Assembly (NCBI GenBank): GCA_030040625.1
Contig: JASHTI010000101.1
Span: 1-7,164 of the forward strand
Direction of reading: 5' to 3'
Origin: Thermoplasmata archaeon
GTDB lineage: Archaea > Thermoplasmatota > Thermoplasmata > Lutacidiplasmatales > UBA184
Length of the DNA stretch: 7,164 nt
Position 1 is the first letter of the stretch. Every line of letters begins with the position of its first letter. The notes below the pieces were generated by a model, which saw nothing but the letters and a program-made list of their open reading frames with translations, was not told the origin of the DNA and did not search any database. The position numbers and the translations under genes were made by a program. This document shows, one piece after another, positions 4,655 to 7,164 of this stretch.

Positions 4655-7100
4655 GGCTCCGGTTCGTCGCCCGCCGCCGGGGGCCGGCGCCGAGCGCGTC
4701 GACCGGCGAGTCGAGCGACGCCGGCGGCAGGTCCACGGCGCTCGGCGGCGGAGGCTCCTCGCCGCCCAGGCGCTGCTGGTGGCTGCCGCGCAGCAGGGAG
4801 GTCGCGTCCCAGCCGAAGACCTCCGTCACGCGCGCGAGGGTCTGGGCCACGCGCTCGGCGTAGTACTCCCAGTCCGGCTGCTTGGTGAACGGCCGGCCCT
4901 CGATCCACGGCTCGACCGCCTGCGGGCTCTGGTGCGAGTCGGTGACGATCCAGGCGACCCGCATCCCCGGCACGACGTCGTAGCCCTCGCTCCGCAGCTG
5001 CTTGAAGACCCGCAGGAACGGCAGAGCGTTCCGGGTGGCGGCGTTGTACTCGCCCTCCTCCCGGACGGAGCGGGCGATCACGAGCCGCTCGACCGGGACC
5101 TCGTGCCGCCGGACGCCCTGCACGAGGTCGCGGGAGCGACGCACCGCCGCGTCGGTGTCGCCCTTGAGCACGAGGTCGAACACCTCGAGGAGCGCCTCCG
5201 ACTGGTAGTCGAACGCATCGCTGCGCCGGGCCTCGTAGCCGCGGACGACCCGTTCCTCACGGGGCCAGACGGACCGGCCGACGTACCGCTTCTTCGCGCC
5301 GTGCGAGAAGAACGCCTCGTACACCGACTGGAACTCGAACGTCGCGCCGGCGGCCGTGAACCGGCGGGCGATCCGCTCCCCGAACTCCCGGGCCCCCTCG
5401 AGCGAGGCGACCGGGGAGCGGACGAAGACGGAGTCGGTGTCCGAGTAGATGACGTCCAGGCCGTCCTTCTCCAGCTCCCGGATGATCGTCGTGATCGCCT
5501 CCCGGGCGAACGCCGTGATCGCCGCGCCGATCTCCTTGTTCGTGAATCGGTAGAAGCTGGACGCGAGGACCCCGTAGAACGAGTTCATCAGGACCTTGAC
5601 CGCGTTCTGGAGCCCGTCGTAGTACTCCGCGAGCTCCCGGGCCTCCGCGGTCCGGGCCGCCTGGCGGAACCGGTCCCGGTCGGCGAGCAGCTCGGTGAGG
5701 ATCTCCGGAATGATCCCGCGACGGACCTCGGGGGCGAGGAATCGGGCGCCGCCGGGGGCTTGGATCGTCCCCGCCGGCGAAAGGGTCGTGAAGCAGAGGT
5801 TGTGGGCGACGATGATCGAGGGGTACATCGCCTTGAAGTCGAGGACGACGACCCAGGCGTAGAGGCCCGGCCGGATGCTGTGGACGTAGCCGCCCTCGAT
5901 GGCGCTGTCGCTGCCCCGCGGGTGGTTCGTGGGCACCCCGACGTGGCGGGCGTCCGCCCGCGGGATCAGGATCGCGTCGATGAACTGGGAGGTCCGTCCG
6001 TTCAGGCCCTCCTCGAGCGGCATCCGGGCGACCGTGGCGAGGTCGGCGGCCCGCTCCACGGCGCGGAGACGGACGAGGATGCGGAGCGCGAGGTCGGCGT
6101 CGTGCTCGCAGTACTCCATCACGCGCGCCGGGTCCTTGCGCCACTCCTCGGAGATGTTCCGCCGGTCGACGTCGAGCTTCGAGTCGCCGAGGAGCGTTCG
6201 GGCGACGAACTGGAGGCTCTCCTGCTTCGGACGGAGGTCCCGCCGGGCCGACCACCAGGCGTCCGCGATGACCCGACCGGTGATCTTCCAGAGCCGCTCG
6301 CCGAGCTCGTCCGCCTCCGAGCGCTCGCGGCCCAGGACGAGCGGTCCCAGCCCGAGGACCTTCGCCCGCTCGGCGAGGAGCGGCAAATCGTAGCCCCCGA
6401 TGTTGTAGCCGGTGATGACGTCCGGGTCCTCCTCGACGACCAGGCGCAGGAACTCGGTGAGGATCGTGCGCTCCTCGGGCGAGCCGAGCCGGAAGGTGCG
6501 CCGCGGGCGCCCGCCTCCCTCCGCGACCCCGCAGATCGTGAAGATCGTCCGCTCCCGGATCGCGTTCTCGATGTCGAACGACAGCAGCCGCAGCGACGGA
6601 CGGAACGGCTCGGCCGGACGGATCTCCCGATTCCCGTCCGTCACGACGCGAACGACGCGCGGCACGGTGTAGCGCGCCCGGACCGCCTCCGGCTCCTCCT
6701 CCGCCTCGAACGTGACGCAGAGCCCGAGTCCCTTGTCGTAGAGGAACCGGTGGATGAACGGGATGTCGCTCGACAGCACCCGGCCCCCCTCGCCCTCTCC
6801 GGAGAACGCCCGGCGGTACTCCGGCACGCGCCAGGGGTGATGCAGCGTCACCCGGTGCGCCGGCCGGTCGCGCCCCTGGTGGAAGACGGTCGTCGGCTCG
6901 GTCCCGATGATCTCCGTGTCCGCCCGCAGCCGGCCGAGCTCCTCCTCGGTAGGTTCGAGGAGCACGAAGTACGGGCGGAAGCCGTAGTAGCGGGCGACCA
7001 TCGCCTCGCCGTCCCGGCTGCGCCCGAACAGCTCGACGACGACGCCGTCGTCGACGGCCTGGTACGAGCCGTCCAGCACGAACAGGTCGACGGCGCTCAC
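4638..7100 (-). CDS. polB: Archaeal family B replicative DNA polymerase with 3'-5' exonuclease
   Basis: An 820-residue DNA polymerase with proofreading. The N-terminal domain carries the residues of the uracil-sensing pocket known from Pyrococcus PolB: Tyr13, FRPY with Pro43, HPWRVP with Val92, and DIPF with Pro114 and Phe115. Exonuclease motifs are intact: FDIE (Asp176, Glu178), YNIGGYD (Asn233, Asp238) and YCEHD (Tyr330, Asp334). EGGYV (402-406) precedes the polymerase domain, with motif A DFKAMYPSII (421-430), motif B KVLMNSFYG (502-510), motif C YSDTDS (552-557; Asp554, Asp556) and KKRY (603-606). The thumb ends near residue 770. A Pro-rich linker (about 778-809) then leads to NRSLTDWQ, which resembles the PCNA-binding tail of archaeal PolB. 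The GTG start at 7098-7100 fits the TATA box 24 bases upstream and aligns with the Pyrococcus N-terminus. No inactivating change is seen, so it should be catalytically active. It overlaps eamA by 17 bp at the 3' end. Confidence 0.98.
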   Translation of the reverse strand: MSAVDLFVLDGSYQAVDDGVVVELFGRSRDGEAMVARYYGFRPYFVLLEPTEEELGRLRADTEIIGTEPTTVFHQGRDRPAHRVTLHHPWRVPEYRRAFSGEGEGGRVLSSDIPFIHRFLYDKGLGLCVTFEAEEEPEAVRARYTVPRVVRVVTDGNREIRPAEPFRPSLRLLSFDIENAIRERTIFTICGVAEGGGRPRRTFRLGSPEERTILTEFLRLVVEEDPDVITGYNIGGYDLPLLAERAKVLGLGPLVLGRERSEADELGERLWKITGRVIADAWWSARRDLRPKQESLQFVARTLLGDSKLDVDRRNISEEWRKDPARVMEYCEHDADLALRILVRLRAVERAADLATVARMPLEEGLNGRTSQFIDAILIPRADARHVGVPTNHPRGSDSAIEGGYVHSIRPGLYAWVVVLDFKAMYPSIIVAHNLCFTTLSPAGTIQAPGGARFLAPEVRRGIIPEILTELLADRDRFRQAARTAEARELAEYYDGLQNAVKVLMNSFYGVLASSFYRFTNKEIGAAITAFAREAITTIIRELEKDGLDVIYSDTDSVFVRSPVASLEGAREFGERIARRFTAAGATFEFQSVYEAFFSHGAKKRYVGRSVWPREERVVRGYEARRSDAFDYQSEALLEVFDLVLKGDTDAAVRRSRDLVQGVRRHEVPVERLVIARSVREEGEYNAATRNALPFLRVFKQLRSEGYDVVPGMRVAWIVTDSHQSPQAVEPWIEGRPFTKQPDWEYYAERVAQTLARVTEVFGWDATSLLRGSHQQRLGGEEPPPPSAVDLPPASLDSPVDALGAGPRRRATNRSLTDWQ

Positions 7101-7122
7101 GCCGGTTCGAGCCGCGTGCGCG

Positions 7123-7133
7123 CTATAGCGTTT
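7123..7133 (-). promoter_or_regulatory. TATA/BRE-like promoter for polB
   Basis: Read on the minus strand, AAACGCTATAG gives the best TATA box in the window, with its last A 24 bases before the polB GTG and an AAA run in the BRE position. The box is the centre of the perfect 10-bp palindrome CGCTATAGCG (7121-7130), so direction rests on the A-run and the gene. The predicted transcript is leaderless. Confidence 0.7.
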
Positions 7134-7164
7134 CGAGCGGGCGCACGGCGAGCCACGCGCCGAG

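Noticed and set aside
2572..4863. Very long open frame (763 codons) on the plus strand across purM and eamA
   Set aside because: It is out of frame with two clearly identified genes, is very rich in Arg, Pro and Gly, and has no recognisable motif; long chance frames are expected at this GC content.
5257..6255. 332-codon minus-strand frame inside polB
   Set aside because: Frame-shifted copy of the polymerase region, Arg/Pro/Gly-rich, and the polymerase motifs all lie in the other frame.
1..7164. CRISPR array, insertion sequence, tRNA/rRNA gene or defence cassette
   Set aside because: I found no spaced direct repeats, transposase motifs, terminal inverted repeats, tRNA-like segments or known defence domains. 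All coding space is taken by housekeeping or transporter genes with uniform codon use.

Overview
This window reads as a piece of core chromosome from a very GC-rich archaeon (roughly 70% GC by eye). Three things point to Archaea. The 820-residue family B DNA polymerase is of the euryarchaeal replicative type and has an N-terminal uracil-sensing pocket. Five short AT islands resembling TATA/BRE elements sit a near-constant 24-25 bases before start codons. No gene has a clear Shine-Dalgarno sequence, which fits leaderless transcripts. A Euryarchaeota/Thermoplasmatota-like lineage is my best guess; the sequence alone does not fix it further.

Layout from left to right: the C-terminal tail of an unidentified protein (3-152, +); an 84-residue hypothetical protein with a CxxC (199-453, +); a DedA-family membrane protein (485-1141, +); class I dihydroorotase pyrC (1156-2514, -); AIR synthetase purM (2597-3658, +), divergent from pyrC; a ten-helix EamA/DMT transporter (3719-4654, +); and DNA polymerase B (4638-7100, -), running off its own promoter near the right edge. 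Bases 7134-7164 hold nothing I recognise. There is no gene-free stretch of 300 bases.

The genes are tightly packed. pyrC and purM diverge from an 82-bp spacer that carries one TATA-like box for each, so one pyrimidine step and one purine step of de novo synthesis share a control region. dedA and pyrC converge with 14 bp between stop codons. eamA and polB converge with a 17-bp overlap that encodes the last residues of a PCNA-binding-like tail of the polymerase. orf84 and dedA look like a two-gene unit, because dedA alone lacks an upstream AT box.

I see no mobile element, CRISPR array, tRNA, rRNA, defence locus or large repeat. The window looks like ordinary housekeeping DNA. Its most informative features are the regular promoter grammar and the compact gene ends, not a new system.
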